DNA from: Thermoplasmata archaeon | Lineage (GTDB): Archaea; Thermoplasmatota; Thermoplasmata; Thermoplasmatales; GCA-001856825 | DNA: 64,000 nt | Direction: 5' to 3' | Assembly: GCA_021817415.1 (NCBI GenBank) | Contig: JAKAUZ010000013.1 | Span: 68,376-132,375 of the forward strand | Shown: in pieces, positions 55,976 to 63,999 of the stretch | Position numbering within the stretch: the stretch's first letter is position 1 | Layout: each line of letters begins with the position of its first letter | The notes under the pieces: generated by a model | What the model saw: the letters and a program-made list of their open reading frames with translations, nothing else | Told to the model about the DNA's origin: nothing | Database searches by the model: none | Program-made: the position numbers and the translations under genes

Positions 55976-56927
55976 ATTTCTTCACCTCATCGACTATGAA
56001 ATTCAATTTGCCAGGATCAGCCCAGGGAGGTACACCATGCCCCAGATTGAAAATATGCCCTTCCATTTTCCTCCCTTCACTCATTATTCTCCTTATCTCT
56101 CCTCTCAGGAATGCATCGTCAGCAGACAGAAGATATGGATCAAGGTTGCCCTGAACGACGCAATTCTGGCACTTCTCTTTGAATGCCTGAAAACCAGTTC
56201 TCCAGTCTATCGAAAAAACATCTATCTCAGTTTTACTGAATTCACCAAACAAATGCGTAGATCCCTCGGAAAAGAATATCACGGGTTTTCCGAGCTCCTT
56301 CACCCGCCTGATGAACTCCTCTTCCAATTCTCCAAGAAATTTCCGATAGAAATTCAGAGAAACATTACCAACCCAGGACTCAAAGACCTGTATGATATCA
56401 CATCCAGCGTCAACTTGCAATTTTGCAAATGAAACCAACTCCTCTATTAATCTATCAGTGGGTTTTCCATCCAGCAGAGACAGCTTGGTCTTGGGGTACC
56501 CTTTCTCCCCTTTATCCAGGGCATATGACAGGACTGTAAAGGGTCCTCCCGTGATACCTATTATTGTCTTGTTACTGTGACCCTGCGAAATCCTGTTGAT
56601 CGCCTTTCTTAACGGAGGGTAGTAATCGAATTCCTCCTTCTCCTCTGAAATTTCAATTCCATTCTCGTAACTTACCTTCAGTCCGATCTTTGTCAATGGC
56701 AGAAGAATGTCAGTGAATACTACAATGCCGTCAGTTGGAAAATATTTCAATGGCAGTGTCGACACTCCTTCTATGACTTCCGAATCTTTCATCATCCCCA
56801 GGAAAGAGTATTTGTTCTTCAAAACAGAGTATTCAGGCAGGTATCTTCCTGCCTGTCTCATGAACCAGACTGCGTTCTCATTGATTTCCCTCTTAGCGAT
56901 CCTGAATATAATCTTGCTTTCACTCAT
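55968..56927 (-). CDS. hemE: Uroporphyrinogen decarboxylase
   Basis: The 319-aa TIM-barrel enzyme removes the four acetate carboxyls of uroporphyrinogen III to give coproporphyrinogen III. The signature near the N-terminus (WFMRQAGRYLPEY) holds catalytic arginines, IIGITGGPFTVLSY is the second signature, and VQGNLDPYLL and NLGHGVPPWADP near the C-terminus are conserved. The ATG at 56927 lies ~25 nt after an AAGATAAATAG element. It is first in the minus-strand hemE-hemH unit, divergent from the main heme operon. Confidence 0.95.
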   Translation of the reverse strand: MSESKIIFRIAKREINENAVWFMRQAGRYLPEYSVLKNKYSFLGMMKDSEVIEGVSTLPLKYFPTDGIVVFTDILLPLTKIGLKVSYENGIEISEEKEEFDYYPPLRKAINRISQGHSNKTIIGITGGPFTVLSYALDKGEKGYPKTKLSLLDGKPTDRLIEELVSFAKLQVDAGCDIIQVFESWVGNVSLNFYRKFLGELEEEFIRRVKELGKPVIFFSEGSTHLFGEFSKTEIDVFSIDWRTGFQAFKEKCQNCVVQGNLDPYLLSADDAFLRGEIRRIMSEGRKMEGHIFNLGHGVPPWADPGKLNFIVDEVKKFE

Positions 56928-57508
56928 TATTCTTTAAGCCAGAAATACTATTTATCTTTTCAATAAGTCGCTCGAAGATGGGACATAAAACATAATTGAT
57001 TCCTTCGCAATCTTGAAACAATCAATCAAACCTACATTTATCCAAAATTTACTGGGCTACAGGGAAATGAACGCATGGAAAAAATGTACTCCAAACTTAC
57101 AGGCCAAATAATCTAACATTCCCAAATAAATGGTAATGGCACATACCATTGACGAGAATGCCAGGTAGTCCATTGTTACTTCAAACAGCGATGTCCACTA
57201 TTTTTCCATCTAACTGGTGATGTAACTGCGAAAATTACGAAATACTCAAAATAGATTCGACCGATGGAATTTCTGGTTCCAACCGAGCATTCACCAGCGA
57301 TTTTTGCACTCCCCTCCGGAACTTAATAAAAGAGAACATTTTCCTCGACATTAAAATGTCCAGCGAGGGGAGGCAAATGAAGTCAATCATCTTGATCGCG
57401 ACTACTGGGTACCATGAAAAAAAGCTAAAACTACCTGCAGTTGCAGTATGACACAATTTGACTGCATCAGAACATTTTTCTTAAATATGCATCCTCGATA
57501 TGCCCTTA
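56928..57508. other. 580-nt divergent region between hemE and the radical SAM gene
   Basis: It holds the hemE TATA element (~56950-56960, minus strand) and a CTTAAATATG element (57480-57489) that is ~24 nt before the ATG at 57509. A 31-aa plus-strand ORF at 57356-57451 is annotated separately. Other frames (including a 73-codon minus-strand frame at 57235-57456) have no supporting signal. No clear palindrome for a heme or iron regulator was found. Confidence 0.4.
57356..57451 (+). CDS. Candidate 31-aa small ORF
   Basis: The ORF MSSEGRQMKSIILIATTGYH... has an ACTTAATAAAAG element ~28 nt upstream, a leaderless-like arrangement. It contains a short hydrophobic stretch. No family is recognised and the ORF is short enough to be chance. 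Confidence 0.28.
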   Translation: MSSEGRQMKSIILIATTGYHEKKLKLPAVAV

Positions 57509-58639
57509 ATGAGTTCGAGGCCCTTCGATTATAACTCTAAACCTATACTGATTTTCTGGGAGACCACAAAGGCATGTGATCTGGCCTGTAAGCACTGCAG
57601 GGCGTCCGCGCTGACTGAGGGGCTTCCAGATGAAATGAACTTGGAGCAGTCATTCAATCTTCTTGATCAAATCAAGAGTTTTGGTCCTCCCTACCCCGTC
57701 CTCATACTTACGGGGGGAGACATAATGAAGAAGAAGGGGCTTGAGCAAATATTAAAACGGGCAAAGGAACTGGGATTACCAGTTTCCATGTCCCCAAGCG
57801 CAACTCCGCTGCTCGGTGAGGAAGCCTACGCACTGATGAAAAAGTATGGGGTTAAGTCACTTTCTTTGAGTCTTGATGGTTCCAGTCCGTTTACCCATGA
57901 CTGGCTGAGAGGGATAGAAGGGACATTCGACAGGACGGTTAGACTGATGAGGGAAATAATTTCGGAAGGTTTCACTTTACAGATAAACACCGCTGTCTTC
58001 AGAAGAAATGTGATGGAATTACCAGAAATACTCAAGATACTTGTTGATAATAAGGTGAAAACCTGGGAAGTTTTCTTTTTGATCAAGACTGGCAGGGGAA
58101 TAGACAGGGAGGATCTCGACCCCCAGGGCTACGAAGACGTCAACAATTACCTCTCATTTGCCTCAAGGTACGGAGTGGTCGTGCGTACGGTAGAAGCTCC
58201 TTTTTTCAGAAGAATAATGCTGGAGAGAGCAAGGCAGGATTATGATGGAGGTGAAACTTATAAGAACCTTGTTTCCAAGACCATCGAACTGTTGGGGAAG
58301 CCAGGCGAAAGGAGCCAAGGACATACATCAAATACCAGAGATGGGAAAGGGATAATCTTTGTTTCCCACAACGGTGATGTAAATCCATCAGGTTTCCTCC
58401 CATACAATCTCGGAAATGTCAAGGAAAAGAGCATAGTCGATATATACAGGAACAATGAGATACTAATCAAAATGAGAGATCCAAAGAATTTCAAAGGGAG
58501 ATGCGGAATCTGTGAGTACGGCGATATCTGTGGTGGTTCAAGGTCCAGGGCTTTCAGTTACTACGGTGATCTCTTCCAGGAGGATCCTATGTGTATTTAC
58601 GTTCCCCAGGCCCTGAAAAGCTTGAATAGTACTAGGTAA
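57509..58639 (+). CDS. Radical SAM/SPASM protein (AhbD/NirJ-like, TIGR04053-like)
   Basis: The 376-aa protein has the radical SAM cluster motif CDLACKHC (~residue 24), GGDIMKKKG, and a SPASM domain with cysteines CGICEYGDICGG...DPMC. Relatives include NirJ and AhbC/AhbD, which decarboxylate heme precursors, and TIGR04053 proteins. It heads the plus-strand heme operon, so a late heme step such as converting Fe-coproporphyrin III to heme is a reasonable inference. The ATG at 57500 is also possible; 57509 fits TATA spacing better. Confidence 0.85.
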   Translation: MSSRPFDYNSKPILIFWETTKACDLACKHCRASALTEGLPDEMNLEQSFNLLDQIKSFGPPYPVLILTGGDIMKKKGLEQILKRAKELGLPVSMSPSATPLLGEEAYALMKKYGVKSLSLSLDGSSPFTHDWLRGIEGTFDRTVRLMREIISEGFTLQINTAVFRRNVMELPEILKILVDNKVKTWEVFFLIKTGRGIDREDLDPQGYEDVNNYLSFASRYGVVVRTVEAPFFRRIMLERARQDYDGGETYKNLVSKTIELLGKPGERSQGHTSNTRDGKGIIFVSHNGDVNPSGFLPYNLGNVKEKSIVDIYRNNEILIKMRDPKNFKGRCGICEYGDICGGSRSRAFSYYGDLFQEDPMCIYVPQALKSLNSTR

Positions 58640-58654
58640 TTAATCACGATTAAA

Positions 58655-59158
58655 ATGGATCTAATCTTGATTACGCTAATTTTCATTCACGTCATATCTG
58701 CCGTCTTTCTGGTAGGCTCATCCATATTTGTCTGGGTAATAGTTTGGCCCGCAAGCAGCATTACCTTGACTGACGAAAAATTAAGAACTAGATTCATGAC
58801 TGCAATGGGAAAGAAATACGCCCTTTACACGAACATTACGACGGTATTGCTGATAATAACTGGAATCTCTCTTATTTATTATGTCAGGCCGGATTATATA
58901 ACGAACTTCTCGGCTTCAATACACACGACATGGGGATACGTTCTTACGGTAAAAATCGTGGCGGTTGCACTCATGTACCTGATACTTTATGGAAACAATC
59001 TGTGGCACGGGAAGAAGTTCCCAAAACTTGCAGAGGATGGTAAATTCGATGAATTAAAGAGGATGAGGAAATTAGCTCATTATCTATCTTTCATTACAGT
59101 TGGCCTGATGATCGTGATAGTGCTGATCGCCAACATACTTGCGGGGGTGTTTTTCTGA
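58655..59158 (+). CDS. HemJ/CopD-like four-helix membrane protein
   Basis: The 167-aa protein has four membrane helices. The first begins with a histidine (LIFIHVISAVFLVGSSIFVW), and the third has a lysine in TTWGYVLTVKIVAVALMYLILYG, in the place of the HAKL...YH motif of HemJ. A charged loop KRMRKLAHY precedes the last helix. HemJ oxidises protoporphyrinogen in bacteria; CopD is a related copper-handling fold. Its position between the radical SAM gene and hemL, within the heme operon, favours a HemJ-like oxidase role. That role is inference. Confidence 0.6.
   Translation: MDLILITLIFIHVISAVFLVGSSIFVWVIVWPASSITLTDEKLRTRFMTAMGKKYALYTNITTVLLIITGISLIYYVRPDYITNFSASIHTTWGYVLTVKIVAVALMYLILYGNNLWHGKKFPKLAEDGKFDELKRMRKLAHYLSFITVGLMIVIVLIANILAGVFF
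59143..59149 (+). promoter_or_regulatory. Shine-Dalgarno GGGGGTG of hemL
   Basis: GGGGGTG lies five bases before the CTG at 59155, inside the end of the HemJ-like gene. It supports initiation at this non-standard codon. Confidence 0.6.
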
Positions 59159-60342
59159 AGACCAGCAGGAGTCTTTACGCAAAAGCTACAAGGATTTTCC
59201 CGAAGGGAGTCAACAGCCCGGTAAGATTCTACCCACCAAACCCCGTCTATCTGGCAAGCGGGAAAGGACCATTTGTCTATGACGTTGAGGGGAGGAAGTA
59301 TACCGATTACCTCCTGGCATTTGGGCCAATGATACTAGGCCATTCCCATCCGGAGGTGGTGAAGAGAATTGAGGAAAGGGCAGAAAACGGCACAATGTTC
59401 GGGGCCCCTATAGAAGAGGAAGTCAAGTTCGGAGAGTTAATCAAAAGAAGTTCAGGACTTGACAGGATAAGAATTGTAAATACAGGAACTGAAGCGACTC
59501 TCCACGCACTGAGGCTCTCAATATTTCACACTAAAAGGAAGAAGATACTCAAGATAAAGGGGGGCTATCATGGAACTCATGTTTACAACTATCCCTCGGA
59601 ATCAGTAGATGAAATAGATTTCAATTCAGCTGAAAGGGCAAAAGAGAGTCTGGAAAAGAAAGAATATGCTGCAATAATAATGGAGCCGATAATGGGCAAT
59701 GCAGGCGTAATTATGCCCAAAGAAGGTTATCTTGAGGAGGTCCAGGATCTGGCGCACAAGGCTGGAACACTTTTCATCATGGACGAGGTCATAACAGGCT
59801 ACAGAACTTCTTTTTCACCATATTATAAGACGCATAAATTGAAACCTGACCTGGTGACATTTGGAAAGATTGTCGGTGGAGGATTGCCTTTGGCGATTTA
59901 TGGCGGATCTGAGAACATAATGAATGAAGTCAAGCCAGAGGGAGCATTCCAGCAGGCAGGGACCTATTCGGCAAACCCTCTTTCTGTGGCTGCTGGCCTG
60001 GAAACGCTCAATTTATTGAAGAAGAAGGATTATTCACGGCTGAAGCATATGACTGAAGTCTCTGCCAGAGAACTGAATAAAGCTGGCGTGACCGTCAACA
60101 GCGCTACCGGCATGCTCTCATTCTTCTTTACAGAGAAAGAGGTGAATGACCTTGGAGACGTCAATTCGTCCAAGCATGATCTGTACCTGAAATTCTTTAG
60201 ATCAATGCTTGACGCAGGTATATACCTGCCGGCAGCGTACGACGAATCTCTGTTCATCAGCTTTGCCCATACCGAGAAGCAGGTAAGGGATTCATTTTCT
60301 AAAATGGCCGAGGAAGTAGAAAGGATATGGAAAGGAAAATAA
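59155..60342 (+). CDS. hemL: Glutamate-1-semialdehyde 2,1-aminomutase with CTG start
   Basis: This 395-aa PLP enzyme makes 5-aminolevulinate. The N-terminal FPKGVNSPVRFY, the RIVNTGTEATLHALR stretch, IMDEVITGYR, and the PLP lysine in TFGKIVGGGLPLA are conserved. The first ATG (59329) would remove ~58 conserved residues. The frame is open back to 59053 with no ATG, GTG or TTG before the conserved N-terminus. The CTG at 59155 overlaps the upstream stop as CTGA and has an SD five bases away, so it is the best start. It overlaps hemC by 16 nt. Confidence 0.92.
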   Translation: MKTSRSLYAKATRIFPKGVNSPVRFYPPNPVYLASGKGPFVYDVEGRKYTDYLLAFGPMILGHSHPEVVKRIEERAENGTMFGAPIEEEVKFGELIKRSSGLDRIRIVNTGTEATLHALRLSIFHTKRKKILKIKGGYHGTHVYNYPSESVDEIDFNSAERAKESLEKKEYAAIIMEPIMGNAGVIMPKEGYLEEVQDLAHKAGTLFIMDEVITGYRTSFSPYYKTHKLKPDLVTFGKIVGGGLPLAIYGGSENIMNEVKPEGAFQQAGTYSANPLSVAAGLETLNLLKKKDYSRLKHMTEVSARELNKAGVTVNSATGMLSFFFTEKEVNDLGDVNSSKHDLYLKFFRSMLDAGIYLPAAYDESLFISFAHTEKQVRDSFSKMAEEVERIWKGK

Positions 60343-61172
60343 GGATCGTCACCAGAGGCTCCAACCTTGCTCTCAAACAAGTTGATATCGTTGGAAATGT
60401 ATTCGCTGCAGCCGGGATAAATTACGAAAAAATAATCGTTAGGAGTTCGGGGGATAAGGACCTGAAAACCCCGATTTATGAAACGAAGGAACCGGGCCTA
60501 TTTGTGAAGGTACTGAATCAGGTGATTACAGATGGGGAGGCGGACCTGGCTGTCCATTCTGCGAAGGACATCCCCAACGAAATCGATCAAGCCCTATCTA
60601 TACCTTACTATTCTGAAAGAGGCAGTATAAACGACTACTTTGTCTCAAAAGTACCTCTCAGTGATTTCAGCGGAACCGTCGGAGGCTCATCTGTTAGGAG
60701 GAAGAGATTCCTGTCGCTTATGAACAGGAGCATTACATTTGTTAACGTAAGAGGGAATATCGAAACGAGGCTCAGGAAATGGGAAAGGGGTGAAGCAGAT
60801 TCCCTCGTAATGGCAAAAGTCGCGTTAGACAGGCTTGGAATAGCAGTGCAGGGAGAGGTAATCGACGAGGATCTGCTCCCGCCTGCCCCAAACCAGGGCT
60901 TCATTGCGGTCGTCTCAAGAAAAGGCTCCGAAGTCGAAAAAATGCTCAAGGAACTGGCCGATCCCAAATCACTCTGGGAAGCTGAAACAGAAAGGAAGCT
61001 GATGGGTGACCTCAATCTCGGTTGCGACCTTGCGGTAAGCATCAATGCAAATTACGAAAGCAGAACAGTCAAATTCTCGTACGCAAGCGAAGACAGAAGG
61101 TACGATTACGTATTCCATGGTTACCCGGATAAGTCTGGATTAGCAAAATTAAGAGATGTACTTGATGAATGA
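60327..61172 (+). CDS. hemC: Hydroxymethylbilane synthase (porphobilinogen deaminase)
   Basis: The 281-aa enzyme joins four porphobilinogens. RIVTRGSNLALKQ at the N-terminus, LAVHSAKDIPNE, VGGSSVRRKRFL and VNVRGNIETRLRK are conserved. The dipyrromethane cofactor cysteine is in NLGCDLAVS (~residue 233). The ATG at 60327 is inside the last codons of hemL, indicating coupling. The length is slightly shorter than bacterial HemC (~310 aa), mostly at the C-terminus. Confidence 0.95.
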   Translation: MERKIRIVTRGSNLALKQVDIVGNVFAAAGINYEKIIVRSSGDKDLKTPIYETKEPGLFVKVLNQVITDGEADLAVHSAKDIPNEIDQALSIPYYSERGSINDYFVSKVPLSDFSGTVGGSSVRRKRFLSLMNRSITFVNVRGNIETRLRKWERGEADSLVMAKVALDRLGIAVQGEVIDEDLLPPAPNQGFIAVVSRKGSEVEKMLKELADPKSLWEAETERKLMGDLNLGCDLAVSINANYESRTVKFSYASEDRRYDYVFHGYPDKSGLAKLRDVLDE

Positions 61173-61827
61173 GATAGTGTACATAGGTGCGGACCCAGGA
61201 TTCAGGATGGATGGTGTCTCTTTCGTGAGCGTTCTTGCAATAAAGTACACGGATCTCACTTCAATGGGGAAAGTAAGACGAAATATAGTTTTCACATCAA
61301 AAAGGGGTGTCATAGCTCTGAAGATGAGTCATGTCGAAATCAAGAGTGACAAAATTTACTGCATAGGGCAAGTAACTTCACGGTACCTGAATGAAATATA
61401 TGGACGGACGTGCATAATTCCCAAACGTGAGAATTCCGAGGGACTTGCCGAATTACTGTGTGAAAATGAAAAGGAGGTACAAATAATCGCAAGTGATCAT
61501 GTCTCCCCAAAACTGGTCTCAAAGTTAAGGGAGTGCGGGGTTGAAGTATTGATGACAACAGCTTATGAACTGCTTGAGAACAGGGATGTCGACTATTCTC
61601 CCATCAAGGAATCCAGGTCAATTCTTGTTGGGTCATCAAGGTCATTTGAGATCATCATGGAAAAGGACAGTAGCTTGATCAAGGGAAAGGATCTGTACGC
61701 AATAGGGGAACCAACCAGAAAAACAATGGAAAGATACGGGGTAGAACCTAAGGCTACATTCGGCACTCCAAATATCAGAAATATATTAAGCAAGATTAAA
61801 TCGGAAAAGGATTTAAGTCAAGAGTAA
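61156..61827 (+). CDS. hemD: Uroporphyrinogen-III synthase
   Basis: The 223-aa protein has the two-domain layout of HemD, a weakly conserved family. Visible features are NIVFTSKRGVIAL (the FTSxxGV motif), a central ASDHVSPKLVSKLRECGVEV, then ILVGSSRSFEIIM and YAIGEPTRKTMERYGVEPKATFGTPNI, which match the second-domain IGxxTxxxxxxxG motif. Assignment rests on these and on its place between hemC and hemA. The ATG at 61165 is an alternative start. It overlaps hemC by 17 nt. Confidence 0.88.
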   Translation: MYLMNEIVYIGADPGFRMDGVSFVSVLAIKYTDLTSMGKVRRNIVFTSKRGVIALKMSHVEIKSDKIYCIGQVTSRYLNEIYGRTCIIPKRENSEGLAELLCENEKEVQIIASDHVSPKLVSKLRECGVEVLMTTAYELLENRDVDYSPIKESRSILVGSSRSFEIIMEKDSSLIKGKDLYAIGEPTRKTMERYGVEPKATFGTPNIRNILSKIKSEKDLSQE

Positions 61828-61850
61828 ATACCGAGTGAAGGTGTTCCCGG

Positions 61851-63077
61851 TTGGATAAAGGCGGAATTTTCCTGCTCAGAGTAACGTATTCTGATCTTGG
61901 CTCAATGTATTTCAGTCAACTGAGTGATTTTCAAATTGATGAAATTTACAGTTACATAAAAAAGAACGAGAGAATACAGGAGGCTGTGGTGCTCTGGACT
62001 TGCAACAGGCTGGAAATTTATTTTTACCCAGGTGACAGGGAAACAGTTCAGTATCTGGAAGACTACATTAAGGAAAAGGTGGCTAAATACTCGGTCATAC
62101 ATGGATGGGACGCAATTAAGCACATATTCATGGTCTCTGCAGGACTTGACTCAATGGTCCTGGGAGAAAACGAAATACTTGGGCAGGTGAAGGAGGCCTG
62201 GGAACAATCAAAGAAAAATCTGCTGAGCGGCACTAACATGAACCTTGTCTTTCAGAAGGCAATTGAAACAGGAAAGAAGGTCAGGAGAGAAAACGCATTC
62301 AATGGAATCAAAAGAAGCGTGGTCAGTGAGGCCCTTGAACTCGCAAATCTTTCAAAGGAAGACAGAATACTTGTAGTAGGGGCAGGCAGAGTTGGCAGGC
62401 AGATCGCAAAGATGCTGCACGACAGAAACATTGAGTTTGCCATTGCCAACAGAACGGAAGCAAGGGCAATGGAACTGGCAGATTCTTTTGGCGGAAGAAC
62501 TGAATCGTTTGATCAGCGCAGATGGAAGGGATATGACGTCGTGATCACTGCAGTCAAAGCGCACAAATTAGTCCTGGACTCATCATTCCCGAAAGATTCA
62601 AGAGTTTCGTCCATAATTGATTTAGGGACTCCCCCAAACATTGATCCATCCATCAAGAACAAGCTGAAAGTGATCGACATGGAATTCCTTTCCAGGAAGA
62701 TAGAAGAGAAGAAGGAGGAAAGGCAAAGTCTTGCTAACCAGGCACTTCGGACCGTTGAAAGAGAATTCAACAAATTTTCCTCTAAGGTCAAGAACGATGA
62801 AAAGAGCGAAATCCTGAGAAAAATCCACGAATACTCGGATCTGGTCATTCAAGATGAGGTAAGAGAGATCGAACGCAGGATGGAACTCTCGCAAGAGGAG
62901 AAAGTCATACTTGAGAAAGGACTTATTGCAACCAGAAACAGGCTTCTCGGAATTGTAATCAATGCAATTAAAACTTCAGACGATATTATGACGTCAAACG
63001 TTATCTCTAAAATGGAGTTGTTAATGAATGAAAACTTTTCCAGATTTAAGGCTAAGAAGATTAAGGAAATCACCTGA
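61851..63077 (+). CDS. hemA: Glutamyl-tRNA reductase
   Basis: The 408-aa enzyme reduces glutamyl-tRNA(Glu) to glutamate-1-semialdehyde, the first committed step. The catalytic cysteine is in LWTCNRLEIYFY (~residue 49). SAGLDSMVLGENEILGQVKEAW follows, then the NADPH site VVGAGRVGRQIAKMLHDR and a C-terminal dimerisation helix region. The start is TTG at 61851, with AAGGTG (61838-61843) seven bases before it. It overlaps hemB by 50 nt. With HemL it shows the C5 route. Confidence 0.95.
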   Translation: MDKGGIFLLRVTYSDLGSMYFSQLSDFQIDEIYSYIKKNERIQEAVVLWTCNRLEIYFYPGDRETVQYLEDYIKEKVAKYSVIHGWDAIKHIFMVSAGLDSMVLGENEILGQVKEAWEQSKKNLLSGTNMNLVFQKAIETGKKVRRENAFNGIKRSVVSEALELANLSKEDRILVVGAGRVGRQIAKMLHDRNIEFAIANRTEARAMELADSFGGRTESFDQRRWKGYDVVITAVKAHKLVLDSSFPKDSRVSSIIDLGTPPNIDPSIKNKLKVIDMEFLSRKIEEKKEERQSLANQALRTVEREFNKFSSKVKNDEKSEILRKIHEYSDLVIQDEVREIERRMELSQEEKVILEKGLIATRNRLLGIVINAIKTSDDIMTSNVISKMELLMNENFSRFKAKKIKEIT

Positions 63078-63999
63078 ATTAAGGAAACTGTTGGAGGAAA
63101 CTAGTATCGACAGGAATAAGCTAGTAATGCCAATGTTCGTAGACGAAAATCTCAAACGTCAAGAGGAGATCAGCACGATGAGGGGTATTTTCAGATTCCA
63201 CGAGGATGGAATAGTGGAAAAGGCCAAGGAATATGAAGGCCTCGGAATCCGTTCTATACTTCTTTTCGGGGTTCCCAAGCACAAGGATTCCACAGGATCG
63301 GGGGCGTGGGAAGAGAATGGGATAGTGCAAAGAACAATTAAGAGGATAAAAGAAGAAACGAAGCTGACTGTTTTTGCAGACCTGTGTTTATGTGAATATA
63401 CCAACCACGGGCACTGCGGACTCCTCAGAGGTCAAACTATCGACAACGACTCAACACTGGAGATATACGGGAAGATTGCAAGAACATATGCACGGGCAGG
63501 AGTAGACGGAGTTGCTCCTTCAGGGATGATGGATGGGCAGGTTTCGAGGATAAGAAAGGATCTGGACCTGGATGGTTTTGCTGACACCCTGATCATGGCA
63601 TACAGCGCAAAATTTTCAAGCTCAATGTATGCGCCCTTCAGGGAGGCGGTTTTTTCGACGCCGTCCTTTGGGGACAGGAGAACATATCAGATGCCATTCA
63701 CGAATACAAGAGAAGCCATGAGGGAAATTGAAGAAGACATTGAAGAAGGGGCGGATATAATAATGGTAAAACCTGCCCTATTCTATCTTGACGTGATAAA
63801 GGCTGCGAGGCAGAGATTTGACCATCCTCTTGCAGCATACAGCGTGAGTGCAGAATACTCTTTAATCAAGAATGCTGCAGATTCAGGCATCGTGGATCTT
63901 AAAGCGACGGTGGAAGAATCTACAACTGCTATATTCAGGGCTGGTGCTGATATCGTTATCAGTTATTTCACGGAACAGATTTTCAAAGACGGGCTTTAA
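63028..63999 (+). CDS. hemB: Delta-aminolevulinic acid dehydratase (porphobilinogen synthase)
   Basis: The 323-aa enzyme condenses two 5-aminolevulinates. FPDLRLRRLRKSPELRKLLEET is the N-terminal arm, FADLCLCEYTNHGHCG provides zinc-type cysteines, and the Schiff-base lysines lie in MAYSAKFSS and IMVKPALFYLD. The cysteine-rich site indicates a zinc-dependent form. The start ATG at 63028 lies inside the end of hemA. The stop TAA at 63997-63999 is the last codon of the window. Confidence 0.95.
   Translation: MKTFPDLRLRRLRKSPELRKLLEETSIDRNKLVMPMFVDENLKRQEEISTMRGIFRFHEDGIVEKAKEYEGLGIRSILLFGVPKHKDSTGSGAWEENGIVQRTIKRIKEETKLTVFADLCLCEYTNHGHCGLLRGQTIDNDSTLEIYGKIARTYARAGVDGVAPSGMMDGQVSRIRKDLDLDGFADTLIMAYSAKFSSSMYAPFREAVFSTPSFGDRRTYQMPFTNTREAMREIEEDIEEGADIIMVKPALFYLDVIKAARQRFDHPLAAYSVSAEYSLIKNAADSGIVDLKATVEESTTAIFRAGADIVISYFTEQIFKDGL

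Noticed and set aside
57235..57456. 73-codon minus-strand ORF upstream of the radical SAM gene
   Set aside because: No promoter or SD, low-complexity hydrophobic start, and it conflicts with a better placed small ORF on the plus strand.
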